Below are positions 25,299 to 35,766 of a stretch of 64,000 nucleotides of DNA, piece after piece. The number at the start of each line of letters is the position of its first letter. Position 1 is the first letter of the stretch. Position numbers and translations under genes: made by a program. The stretch covers positions 10,627,320 to 10,691,319 of the forward strand of contig OY987230.1 of the NCBI GenBank assembly GCA_963920705.1, given 5' to 3'. This DNA is from Odiellus spinosus (lineage: Eukaryota > Arthropoda > Arachnida > Opiliones > Phalangiidae). The notes below the pieces were generated by a model, which did no database searches, was not told the origin of the DNA, and saw nothing but the letters and a program-made list of their open reading frames with translations.

Positions 25299-26136
25299 TT
25301 TAAAGTGAGACAGTCTTTAATTTTTTTCATAAACTACAAATGGAAATTGAGTAGGATTTTTCAGAAGGATCGTTAAATATATTTACATATGTTATAGAAA
25401 AAGTTAAAATACATATTTTATAATCGCCATTTTAGGATTTTTTAAATTTAAATTCCCCGCAATACTACGTCATTACTATGGTCACGTGGCTATTGTAGAG
25501 CCTACGGTTGATTCTCGCGCATTTTTGGCACATGATTAGGTTGCTTTAGCGCGGTCTTTTTCGTAAAAGTACTTAATCCAGAAACTCCTACCTTTCGTAT
25601 GAAAATTATCGTTAATTACGTTCCAGAAATAAACTACGTCATGTATCGGAAAAAAAAAAAAAAAAAAAAAATATTACCCATTTTTGACATTTAATTTTTA
25701 GTTTCTTTAGAATACCTCAACCCAGAGTTATAAAATTTTGAATATGGTTTCGTAGAAAATATAGTAATTTAGAATAGAAGCCTGTACAATGTTTTGGGGA
25801 CGGCTTTAGTCGAGCTCAATCTCTGGTATCTCTACTTTTGGTAGCTCTCATATTTGTGAACAATCAGGCATTGAGCAGACAATAAAAATAGTAAACTTTA
25901 AATAAAATAATTGGTGTTTTTAGTCTTTGATGAAAGAAAAATGTAACACGGCCTCTATAGCGTAGCACTGATCTCCGGAAGTTGGATAGACCCAGTTTAG
26001 ATTGGGACAGATATCAACTGAAGTTTCTATTTCCATTGACAATATTTTCCTATGATGGCGTTTTTATAATAAAATGATGAAACTAAAATTTTAATCCATA
26101 GTCATTCGAATAATATGGTTGACAGCCTCACTTTAA
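25299..26136. mobile_element. Family B element with both ends
   Basis: Left end TTTAAAGTGAGACAGTC, right end GACAGCCTCACTTTAA: inverted termini with TTAA on the right and TTTAA on the left. The family core lies at about 25450-25640 (ACTACGTCATTACTATGG, GTCACGTGG, TCTCGCGC, AAAGTACTTAATCCAGAAA). A run of about 22 A at 25650 follows the core. No coding sequence is seen. Confidence 0.65.
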
Positions 26137-26495
26137 TATGATGTTGTAATACTTATTTAGTCACAATGTTACTATATACGTAATAAGCTACTACATTTGT
26201 AGTCAACCTGCGGGGAATTTTTTTAGGTTGTTTTGTTTTGTGTATGCAAACTTTGCGCGAATGTGTTGAGAAATGCCGGTTATAACGTTTCGTTAATAAA
26301 AACATTTTCCCTCGTTTTTGCATTGGGAACATATTTTTGCAACTATTTGTAGCAATTTAACATTGGCAGGTCAATATTTCTTAATGATGTGGTAACCGTA
26401 GTGCCAGGTTTTCGTTACGCCATGGTTGCAATCATATTCTACATTGGAAAAACTGTCATGTCGCGTATGATCACCATTATTATTTTCAGATATTT

Positions 26496-26527
<32 letters not shown>

Positions 26528-27206
26528 GTTAAATCGAAACTTCGAATTAAGGAAAACCCACGTAATCGAATTAAAATTGTTTATTTCTCGGCTTAATAGG
26601 AAGGATTCTAATGAACCTATCTATATATAGTAAGCTTCCCCGTGTACTTACCTAGTTAAATTGAGGCTATCACGAATTTTTCAATAAGATTTTTAATACT
26701 ATGTAAAAACTTAGAATATAATATGCTGTCTAAAAACTTTAACAATATTCAGCTAACATTGTCAAGAAAATCGTGGAAAAGTTCACCAAAATCCTCCAAA
26801 ACCACAAAGTTTATGGATATATTTATTAAAACCACGATCTTTTTTGTTTTTGATCCTCAACTTCAATTTGCTTGTGGGAATAATATAAAAAATAGCTCAA
26901 TTAAGAAAATGCAATACGTCTCTCGATAAGATGATCAATCATTTTAAAAATAAACGACAGTCGCGGAGATAATCCTTCGAGCACTTCTGTTCTTAGTTGT
27001 TACAATTTTAAGACGGTCGTTAAAGATCGTATTTGCAAACCCATTTACATAGTGCATGCTACGTTAAACCGGATTAATTAAATTTTAATTATCGTTACTG
27101 ATTAAGATCTTAACATTATTTTCTATATTTTGAAAGAGACAATTTAAGGGAAGTTCCTAAAATTAAATTTAAGAGTCGCAGACATTCATCTGCCATATAG
27201 TTTTGA
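26137..27206. other. Non-coding stretch with poly(T)
   Basis: Contains a T run of about 29 bases at 26499-26527. No gene is supported. Confidence 0.45.
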
Positions 27207-27290
27207 ACTCATAAGGTTGCCATACTTTTATACTTCTGAACTCGTAAGGTTGCCATACTTTTGAGCCCATAAGGTTGCCATACTTTAATA
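27207..27290. repeat. Three tandem copies of a 27-33 bp unit
   Basis: ATAAGGTTGCCATACTTTT occurs three times in a row, each preceded by GAACTC- or GAGCCC-like sequence. Confidence 0.8.
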
Positions 27291-27897
27291 GTTTTTGTTA
27301 AACTTTAGATGGTGAAAGCTATCGAAAAAAATGGGGTTATTTCTAGTTGCATAATTAAATCTAACGAAAAAATAACTATTTAGGTCGCATAAATTATCCT
27401 AATATATGCTTAATTATTTCATATGTTTACTCAAAATAATATCGCTTAAAAATTAATTTCTCCTTGTTACATCTTTTGACAACTTTCAATTTAATTCGCA
27501 TAATTAAGCACACCAATTAACCGTTTAACGATAAAACTGTAGTAGGTTTTGAGAAATGATAAGCTTGGTTTTAATTCATACTTATATTATTTAACTCTTA
27601 ATCAATTTTGCCCACGTCACTCTTTTTTTAAAATTCATTCACAAAATGAACTTCCTCCTCTATTATAAAAATATAATTTTTATAATCAAATTGATTGATA
27701 AGTTTGCATTTTAATTTTGTCAAGGATAATTGGGAGAATTGAACAGAAGGAGAGGTTAAACTACTGGAAATAACTTTAGTCTAAATTTCATTCGAAATAA
27801 AACGTCACGAAAGACGTAACGTCAACAATAACAAGGCCTCAGACGACATCCGTTTCAGCTAGGACTTAACTACTTGATACCTATCTTAAGAGTTTAA

Positions 27898-28089
27898 GAG
27901 GAATAACAAAACTTGGCGTTCATAAGCGCCCTCTAACGGCAAACAGAGGCTAAAGTGAGAACGAAACTTCGTGCGTTGACGCTAAGGCTAAACAATAGGC
28001 ATACGCGCACGTGAGGCTAGTTAGTTCTTACTTTAGCCTCTATTTACCGTTAGAGGACGCTTATGAACACCAGGTTTTTTTCATTCCTC
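27898..28089. mobile_element. Family G MITE, about 66-bp inverted arms
   Basis: The left arm (from GAGGAATAACAAAACTTGG) and right arm (to CATTCCTC) are inverted copies of about 66 bp each with few mismatches, around a spacer of about 60 bp. The arm unit recurs as direct copies at 24670-24960. No target duplication was recognised. Confidence 0.7.
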
Positions 28090-29449
28090 TTGATCTATTA
28101 CGATAATAGTAATAATTGGCCTATGTTTCAGAGGGTTTATTGTAGAGTATATAACAACTATTTGTTAACTGTTCCCTCATTTCGCTGTGTTTGGTTCTAC
28201 CCTCTGATCAATTTTCCTTGATTTTTTTTATACAAAACTAAAAATATATTAACCTTGAAATAAATTTGATAGCGTATTAGGCAGCCATAAGTATTAATTT
28301 AAAATGATAGGATCGTTAAACCTTTTTTTCCACTAGGGGTGTGTCCGTAGTTAATTAATCGGAACAGATGTATAAATTATGATTAGCATTGTTTGTGTAA
28401 TGTTCAAAATAGTAGTAAATTGAAGTGTTTAACTTCTCTAGGCAATTCAGTGGTGTAGGAATGGGGGATAAAGGGGTACAATATATCTATAGAATATCTT
28501 TGAAGCCAGGTACCAAATCGAAGGTCCCCAATAGCCTATCGGGCTCCAAATTGAGAGACCCCAGATCCTATACGGCGATTCTTCATTTGCATAATGATTT
28601 TTATAAAACATTTAAAATAGTATTTTCGGATAAAATCAAAATGAATTAAAATAATTTTTATTTTGATTTTGACAAAATATTTTGATCGAAGATGTAGAAC
28701 GTAGGGCCCCTTAAATTTAAAGATTATCTACCCCAATTTTCATTACTTGCAACCTGAATAAAAATTATATTTAATGTATGGAAATTAAATTTAAACTCTG
28801 TTAAATTAATTTCCTCTTATTGCATCATCCAGGAATATTTTTATTTTTGGTTTGTTTTTGTCTGCCTTGGAAATTGCGCAATTGATTCTAACGTTATCAC
28901 ATGATCCCATCATTTTGAAAGTCGTACGATGATTGGCCTAATTTATAGTCATTTGATCTTGATTAATTTATATAAATAGAGATTTCTGTATACCACTAAT
29001 AGCTCTTCTCGTTATTCGCGCGTGGGAAACGGAAATGACATGGTAATTATTTCTGGTTCCTGGTTCGTTTAATTTAACCATCGTTAATATATAGTCACGG
29101 AATCTTTTTTTAGTTTTCATCGCCTATTTTAGTTTTAGTTATTATATATAAAAAAGAAGTTCTATAACGCGTCACTAAAAGCTTAAACCTATAACACTAC
29201 ACACTATGGTGGTAAATGTACACATTGTAGAACGGATATTATCTACATCCGCTTTTGATTCCCCTCACACCCCAAGGGATAGTAACACCCATACTATCAG
29301 GTCAAATTTTAAAACACTAGGAACAAAAACATATTCATTGTTTAGAGCTCAAGGATACTTTTTACAAGAAAAGCCGGGTTTGAAAACCTAGCCCTTGGAA
29401 AATATTACTTTCTAAAAATCTTTTTCACATTAGGCTTAACGAATTAGGC
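28090..29449. other. Non-coding stretch
   Basis: AT-rich; no exon, RNA gene or clear repeat recognised. Confidence 0.4.
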
Positions 29450-29591
29450 TTAAAGGCCTAGGATTACTTCTGCCTGTCACCCTGGAAACAGACTCACCTT
29501 CCAGGCTTTCTATTGCCTCGCTACCCAAGGGGAAGCTCAGAATGTGAGCCCACTTCCAGTGAAACAGGCAGAAGAAATCCTAGGCCTTTAA
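29450..29591. mobile_element. TTAA-flanked MITE, family K copy 1
   Basis: TTAA at 29450-29453 and 29588-29591 flank a 134-bp element whose ends read AGGCCTAGGAT and its complement; the inverted repeats run for about 24 bp through CTTCTGCCTGT. A second copy lies at 48790-48943 in the opposite orientation, as judged by the interior order of the CTTCC-, GAAGCT- and CCTCGC-type blocks. Confidence 0.8.
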
Positions 29592-29949
29592 CGACATTTT
29601 AATCGGAAATTGTGATATAACGTACATTACTTGATTCTCCACGAGGTGTTTCAAAAATCAAATATGCCTTTAATAATTTGGCACTATCTCTTTAATAACC
29701 TCTATTTCGGTAAACTTTCTTTTATGGGTAATGGTGCGATGGAACACGATAGAATAACGGTCGTTTTATTTCCCATTAAGAATGATTTAATGATATGCAT
29801 AGATTATGTAAAAAAAGGTTTATTTGCAGATCGTGAGAACCCTATGTTTCCTTGATTTTTAACCTCTGACTCTAAATCGGCCTAGCTGCTAAATATAATT
29901 TTGTTCATATAAATACAGTATACATGTATTGGTTATATCAAAAATATAT

Positions 29950-30882
29950 CATTTTATTCCATAAAAGTAAACAACGCCCCGTAGCGTAATACTATCAGCA
30001 TAGGTCCAGGTAAATGTACTAGTCCATCATTTAAAACGAGCTAAAAAAGTCATCGCCCCTCTCTGGCTCGAGGAATTTGGACTCATCCGTGCTTGGCTAT
30101 ATTGTCTCCCCCCAATTCCCCGGAATTTCTCCAAAGTGAGGCGCGATTTCACTATTTACACCGAGTGCGGCCGCTAGAGTGTCTCGAATAAGAATCTGCC
30201 GGTACATTTACTGAACCCTTTGCTGATGATATTATCAAGGAGGATCAGAGAAGGAGAGGAAATGTGGGGACGGCGCGGTTCCTACTGCGTCGGCCTAAAC
30301 TCCCACTCTGGGAGAACGGGGGTAGAGACGTTTCGTGGTAAAATGTTGTCGCGTGGGTAAAACGAATCCTTTATGAGACGCGCTAGCTCGCGACCACGTG
30401 ACAACAGTTTACCTCGAGAATTTCCTATCCCCCCTTTCCACCCGAGTGGGAGGTTGCCTCTTATCTCTCTAACTCAACGCAGCCCCACATTTCCTCTCCT
30501 TCTCTGATCCTCCTTGATATTATGCTACCAAGAATCCATTCAGGTTCCATAAGAATATGGGAGGGCCGCGATTCAATAACCATCCTCCCAAACTTTGTAG
30601 CAAAAGTTCGTCTGCTTCTAATCGATTTTTCAAGTAAATCGCTCCTGACATCTATTATTAACCCGCGACACTAACGACCTAGACATAATATTTTGGGTAA
30701 TAAAAATGGAGCCGACCGAAAAAAGATCTAAGCGTACAAATGTTGCGAAAATTGCAGACGAACTTTTGTTACAAAGTTTGGGAGGATGGTACCAGAGGCT
30801 AAAGCTATGCTCCCATATTCTTATGGAACCTGAATGGATTCTTGATGCTACGGGGCGATGTTTACTTTTATGGAATAAAGTG
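29950..30882. mobile_element. Family D inverted-repeat element, copy 1
   Basis: The ends are inverted copies of about 44 bp (ATTTTATTCCATAAAAGTAAAC on the left; the complement on the right with CACTTTATTCC). A further inverted pair lies inside (about 30525-30625 with 30755-30850). Segments around GCGGCCGC and GGTAAATGTAC match copy 2 at 60041-60726. It carries a separate element inserted at 30236. No transposase was seen. Confidence 0.7.
30228..30523. mobile_element. Nested TIR element inside family D (hAT-like)
   Basis: Perfect 34-bp inverted repeats (30236-30269 and 30483-30516) start CAAGGAGGATCAGAG. The 8-mer GATATTAT stands directly left (30228-30235) and at the right border (30516-30523, sharing one base with the repeat), giving a 7-8 bp target duplication. 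This size and a CA-GG end fit a hAT-like element. It is non-autonomous. Confidence 0.75.
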
Positions 30883-30989
30883 ATGGACTTTTGGTTATAT
30901 AAAACGACAAAGGTTTTTGGCATCAAAAGCCGGCCCATTCTCTTAATGTTAGAACATTATACAAGCGGTATTGAAGGCTGAAGTAATAT

Positions 30990-31152
30990 TATTGGTCCCA
31001 AATTTAAACTTAACCAAACTTTAAAAATTAATTTAAACATGAAAAACGTGTCTACTAATTATTTGAAAATTTTCGAATACGTTTTTTGGCAAGGTGATTC
31101 CGAAAATAAATTCAAAAGCTGTTCCATTTTTAATTTCGAGTTTCCCTTTTAA
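30990..31152. mobile_element. Family C repeat, right-end fragment
   Basis: The AACTTAACCAAACTTTAAAA block, AAAAACGTGT, then TGATTCCGAAAATAAATTC and CGAGTTTCCCTTTTAA: the last part is the complement of the family C left end at 6553 and 44227, so this fragment shows the right terminus and its TTAA (31149-31152). Confidence 0.55.
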
Positions 31153-31578
31153 CAATTTTACTAAAATAACATTTTTATTATCCCCTATAACCGCATAATC
31201 ACTCTGTATCGCACATGTGGTGCGCTGTTCCCGAATTCTCCCTTCTAAAATAAAATAATAATTAATAAAAAAACGCGTTGAATTCCGCAATTTCCCGCAA
31301 TTTGATTCAAATTATTCCATCCCAAATTTATTTCGTTTCTAACCCCAAAAACAAGTATTAATTTTATCCATCATTTGAATCGCAAAATTGTCTGATCTTG
31401 GAGGAGATATTTTAGAATTGTAGAGTAGAAAAGTTAGCGAGCAATCTGCTGAACAAAATTCCCGGGATTTTCTAAAATAAGGACTACTAAGGTCAATTAT
31501 TTATGAATATATTATTATTGAAATACATTTTTAGTCATTATTCGGTAATCTTAATAAACTTAGTAATCTAAGTGTACT

Positions 31579-31894
31579 TTAAAGGTGTTTACCCACTTCA
31601 GCACCACGTCAAATGGACTTTGAGTATCATTTTCGGAATGATCGTTAAACACCGATTCGAAATATATAAACATATTCCATAGAAAAAATTACCGCTACAG
31701 TAAAAATAAATTAGTATAATTGCCATCTTAGACATCTTATAATTAAATATTCTAATCTACGTCATCGAGTGGCTATTGTAGAGGGGTTAGGCACTCTTTT
31801 CGTGACGTATTAACCTTTCGTATGAATGTGTTTTTTTAATAATAAAAATATAATCCGTATGCTTTCGAGGAAAATGTTTACAGCCTCGCTTTAA
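31579..31894. mobile_element. Family B element, short copy
   Basis: TTAA at 31579 and 31891 bound a 316-bp copy. The right end, ACAGCCTCGCTTTAA, is the family B terminus; the interior shows the CTACGTCATCGAGTGGCTATTG part of the core. The left terminus is diverged. Confidence 0.55.
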
Positions 31895-32454
31895 AAAAGA
31901 AAAGGTTAATTTTCGTTGCCAATGTTAGAGCATCCAACTCTTGTACTCCAGAGAGTTCTCTCCTCCAAGACTAAAGCATACTTTCCCGTCCAATCATATC
32001 CTGCGCCCTGTTTATTAATTCCTTACCTGTTGATTAAAATTACACGGTTCGATGCGCCCTCTTTGGAATCTTGGTATTTAATACAACGCTGTATCTATTT
32101 ATCCTTTTTTTTAACAGGACCGTAAGAAATTAATTACGGTAACTAAAGACTGTAGCGATATTTTGGGATTATTAGTTTAAAGCGATAGGATAGGTGAGAC
32201 TTTCCCTTGAATATTATATTGGATGGAGCTTTCTCTTGAGTTGTACACCTGGTGTTTGAGGGGTCCCGGGGTGAAGCGAGCGCTGGCCGCACGTAGAAAG
32301 CCTGGACCCTATCAACCTCTATGATGGCATTCTCTATTTAGGGAAAAGGGGGTTTGGAATTCAGGTGGCCACCTGATTCTCCGAATTCCCTAACGCTAAG
32401 ATTTCAAAAATAACTCTGCCCTATCCCTCAAGATAGTTTTCAAAATTCGCAACC

Positions 32455-32655
32455 ATGAACCGAAGGTTACCAATACTGGTTTTTAGAAATTTTAGTTTAG
32501 GTTATTGTGTTTACTTTTATTGTATTTTAGTTTATTTTATTGTGTACCACTTTTATTGTTGGGGAAATATGTTTGCTATGTATATATATGAATACGGTGA
32601 CCACCTGAAGTGTGGAATTGGTGCATTTTTAAAAACAACTTCGACCACGAGTTAA
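32455..32655 (+). CDS. Small hydrophobic ORF inside the LTR
   Basis: A 66-codon frame starts at ATG 32455 in the context AACCATGA. Residues about 15-36 are strongly hydrophobic and aromatic (GYCVYFYCILVYFIVYHFYC), like a membrane span. The identical frame exists in the 3' LTR (39988-40188). LTR open frames are usually accidental, and T-rich DNA yields hydrophobic peptides by composition, so this may be nothing. No homologue is recognised. Confidence 0.25.
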   Translation: MNRRLPILVFRNFSLGYCVYFYCILVYFIVYHFYCWGNMFAMYIYEYGDHLKCGIGAFLKTTSTTS

Positions 32656-33011
32656 ACACGTGTAGTACGCGTGGAGGACCTGAAGAGTGATTGGTGGAAA
32701 AAGAGATGACGTCAATGAGTGACCACGCTTACGAAAATGAAATGAAATAGAAAAAAAAGGAGAGATGTGGTAGAGATACAGAAGTTAAGTTTTACGAAGG
32801 AGCGCAAGAGGAATGTCACGAAGGAGAGAAGGAGCAGGAGCTCGGACAAGAAGCGGAGAAGCACGATGACGAGCACGATGACCAGCGGACGTACCCTAGC
32901 TTAAGATGGGCCCGCTCTAGCTGAATAAGAAGTTAAGATGTATCGTAGAAGCTGAAGAAGTTAGGACTGGCCGACGGTGCCTTTCAGAAGATCACGGAAC
33001 CAAGCCAAGCA

Positions 33012-33083
33012 CTCAACCACGCGCTCAACCACGCGCTCAACCACACGCTCAACCACACGCTCAACCACGCGCTCAACCACGCG
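33012..33083 (+). repeat. 12-bp minisatellite inside the 5' LTR
   Basis: Six units of CTCAACCACGCG; units three and four read CTCAACCACACG. The same six units are in the 3' LTR at 40545-40616. The antisense frame through it gives repeated AWLS, a by-product of the 12-bp period. Confidence 0.9.
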
Positions 33084-33667
33084 AAATCGTCGATAACGTA
33101 TCGAAAGTTAGAAATTAAGTTGTTCGCGTTCAACCTCGCGAAAACCGTTTGCAAACCTCGCGCAACCACTCGTGCACGAGAAAAGAAGCTACAACCAGGA
33201 CAACAGGTCACCAGGACAAAATCATAAGTTGAATTTAAATTTATAACTTTTAATATTTTGGAGGGGATAAAAACTTAAGGATATTATTTTGGAGGGGATT
33301 TAACTGTTAATCAAGTGTATTTCATGTTATTAGTTAAGTGTATGTTTAGCGGACCGTTTGTTTAATTAAGTGTATTTCATGTTGTTAGTTTTAGTGTACA
33401 ATTAGTATTAGTTTAAGTTGAACTTACATTGATTAAAAATAAGTTAAACCACTGGAAACCTTCCGTCCCATGATTTAGAAAGCTGATAAGCCTATCCCAA
33501 GTTTAGTTAAAGGAAAAGTGAACCGCTCCCTCCTAATAGTGAAAGGGCCAGCGGATGAACCCGAAGTCAAGAGCAGAGTTATAGTTTTTAATTTGTAGCG
33601 TTGGTAATTAGAATTTAAAGGAGAAAGTTATTAGATTAAATAAAAACCCATTCTTACGTTACAAATT

Positions 33668-33687
33668 TGGGGGCCCCGCACCGGGAT
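33668..33687 (+). other. Candidate tRNA primer-binding site
   Basis: TGGGGGCCCCGCACCGGGAT starts 5 bases after the 5' LTR. TGG (complement of the tRNA CCA end) followed by a G/C-rich 3' acceptor-like match is what a primer-binding site looks like. The TGGGGGC start and CCGGGAT end recall sites that use tRNA-Pro, but the middle is two bases longer, so the tRNA is uncertain. Confidence 0.7.
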
Positions 33688-34083
33688 AGGTTACAAATGT
33701 TAAATAGGTTAGATACATTAAATAGGTTAGATATGATAGATTGGTTAGATAGGTTCAATAAGTTTTAATAGGTTCAATACGTTTTAATAAGTTTCAATTT
33801 AATAGGTTTAATACCTTTTAAATTAAATAAGTTTATTTGGTTTTAATTGAGTAAAATAGTTTAGGATGTTTTAGTTAATTGGGAAGTGTACTGCATTTTT
33901 TTTTTTTGTTTTTGTTGAGGTTTCATAAGTTAGAATGCTAGTTTAGTAAGAGTACGATCAAAAATCAATAACTACAGGTTGATAAGTGCGTTAATATTTT
34001 GCATTGATTAGTTGGTTATTTACGCTTACAGCAGGCTTACATATTATTGAGTTTATTTGTGTTTTTGGCGTAAGTCGCGACTT
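33688..34083 (+). other. Leader between primer-binding site and gag
   Basis: Non-coding. It contains a degenerate run of TAAATAGGTTAGAT and TTTAATAGGTTCAATA-like units (about 33697-33830) and a T tract near 33897-33906. The packaging signal would be expected here but cannot be recognised by eye. Confidence 0.6.
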
Positions 34084-35766
34084 ATGAGCCAAAGAAATTA
34101 TTCACGTTTCGATTCCAAATTAATTCAAGAGCAAAAACAATCTAGGAAAAGTAGATACGAAAACCGAGCTAATATGCCGTTAATGCGTAGCAATCCCAGT
34201 TCTCGTACAGCTTCACCTTCTAGAAGTCCGTCACCAAGTCTTTTAAACATGGCTAACAATAACCAAAGTCTTATAGGAAACAATTCCCTTAGTTCTGTAG
34301 CAGGTTTTAGTGGTCAAAATAATCAAGGGGTTGTATCACCAACTTTAGCTCAAAATATTCAAAGTATAAATAATCAAGGGGTTGTGCCACCAACCGTAGT
34401 TCAAAATATTCAAGGTGTAAATAATCAAGCTCTGAATAATCAAGGAGTAAATAGTCAAGGAATAGTGCCACCCAACTTAGCGCAAAATAATCAAGGGCTA
34501 GTGCAACCAATTATGGGGCAGAATAATCAATCAAATCAAGGTTTCGTTAGTATGGCAATGTTTAATCAGTTAATGTTAAAGATGGATGCTATGGCTACTT
34601 TGCAGATGGCACAACAAAACGAGATAAAAGCTCTCCTCAGTCAGCAGGCTAAACCTTCTAATCAAGCTTATTCTAATACCCCGCCCAATCCTCTTAGTAA
34701 TTTATTGCCAACAGGAGCTTCAATAACAAGTACCCCAAGTGTAGTTATTCCTCCTAGTCAAAGTTATCCTAGCTCCAACCAGAATTTACCCCAGGGAGGT
34801 GGAACTAGCGTAGCAGGAAGCATGGGTGGAAATAGCGTAGCGGGAAGCTTAGGTGGAACAACCGGTTCTGGATTTCAAGCCAACCCTTTCTCAGGTTTCC
34901 CCGTACTACCATTTTCCTCCCCAGTAGCCTCGCCCGTATTTCACGGTAACCCGACTGAAGCCGGTCCCAAAGATTTCTTACGCCGCGCTAGGCAGATGAT
35001 GACAACGTACAACGTGGACGAAGCCACGTTTGTACAAAGGTGGGTCCCCAGTATGCTCATGGGTCCTGCCTCAGATTGGTTTTACACGGAGACTTTTGAT
35101 AAAGGGCTAACGTTTAGTAGTTGGGTAGATTTTCAGACAAGGCTTAGGAAGGAGTTTGAGAGGGAAGGAAATGACGAATCAGTTAAAGATAAGATTGCAT
35201 TAAGAGTGCAAAAACCCCACGAATCAGTCGCGGAATACACTACCGCCATACTTAAGCTCTTCGGTCAGTTAAACAAACAACCCGATACCAAAGAACAAAT
35301 TAGGCTTATTTATAGAAATTTGAGAATAGAAATTCAAGGGTACATCAAGCTTAAATTAATAGATAGCGTACGAGAGTTAATTGACGACGCTGCCAACGTA
35401 GAAAGATGCGTAATTAAATCCAAATCCAGTGTAGAAATTAGCACCCATAAAAGCGAAGCCAACGGAGGAAATAAACCTTTAAACCCCAGATCGGCTAGCT
35501 TTACACCCACGTGTCAATCATGCGGAAAATTAGGACATACAGCTAATATTTGTAGGAGCAATACAGCTAGAACCCATTCCACTAGCAATAAGACTCCCAG
35601 TAATGGAAGTTATTTTAACGCCGACATTCAGTGCTTTAATTGTCAGGAAAAGGGACACAAAGCCCCATGGTGCAAGAACCCCAAAGTAGAAAGAAAGCAA
35701 ACGACGGGAAACGAGCAAGCGGACGCTCCGAACGGGGCTGCGAGACCGTCCGCACGGCAGCAATAA
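34084..35766 (+). CDS. gag: Gag polyprotein
   Basis: 560 residues from ATG 34084 (MSQRNYSRFD) to TAA 35764. The frame is open a little further upstream but without an ATG. It forms the virus-like particle of the retrotransposon and binds its RNA. Residues about 55-170 are a Gln/Asn-rich region of imperfect repeats (NNQGVVPPTVVQN-like). Residues about 286-440 are the retrotransposon Gag (capsid-type) domain, starting FHGNPTEA and with a WFYTETFD segment. Two CCHC zinc knuckles of the form C-x2-C-x4-H-x4-C follow at residues 477-490 (CQSCGKLGHTANIC) and 517-530 (CFNCQEKGHKAPWC). The C-terminal end overlaps pol, which lies in the -1 frame. No break is seen. Confidence 0.95.
   Translation: MSQRNYSRFDSKLIQEQKQSRKSRYENRANMPLMRSNPSSRTASPSRSPSPSLLNMANNNQSLIGNNSLSSVAGFSGQNNQGVVSPTLAQNIQSINNQGVVPPTVVQNIQGVNNQALNNQGVNSQGIVPPNLAQNNQGLVQPIMGQNNQSNQGFVSMAMFNQLMLKMDAMATLQMAQQNEIKALLSQQAKPSNQAYSNTPPNPLSNLLPTGASITSTPSVVIPPSQSYPSSNQNLPQGGGTSVAGSMGGNSVAGSLGGTTGSGFQANPFSGFPVLPFSSPVASPVFHGNPTEAGPKDFLRRARQMMTTYNVDEATFVQRWVPSMLMGPASDWFYTETFDKGLTFSSWVDFQTRLRKEFEREGNDESVKDKIALRVQKPHESVAEYTTAILKLFGQLNKQPDTKEQIRLIYRNLRIEIQGYIKLKLIDSVRELIDDAANVERCVIKSKSSVEISTHKSEANGGNKPLNPRSASFTPTCQSCGKLGHTANICRSNTARTHSTSNKTPSNGSYFNADIQCFNCQEKGHKAPWCKNPKVERKQTTGNEQADAPNGAARPSARQQ

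Larger units (their letters stand above)
32151..33663 (+). repeat. 5' LTR (1513 bp)
   Basis: It starts TGTAGCG and ends GTTACA, with TGTA/TACA inverted tips. It matches the 3' LTR along its whole length except for A at 33281 against G at 40814. A 14-bp palindrome CAGGTGGCCACCTG is at 32362-32375 with GGAATTC/GAATTCC just outside. A TATA-like TATATATA lies near 32580, and AATAAA at 33639-33644 lies 19 bp before the LTR end as a candidate polyadenylation signal. Confidence 0.97.

Noticed and set aside
32984..33211. Antisense AWLS-repeat protein in the LTR (and at 40517-40744)
   Set aside because: It is the antisense reading of the 12-bp LTR minisatellite.
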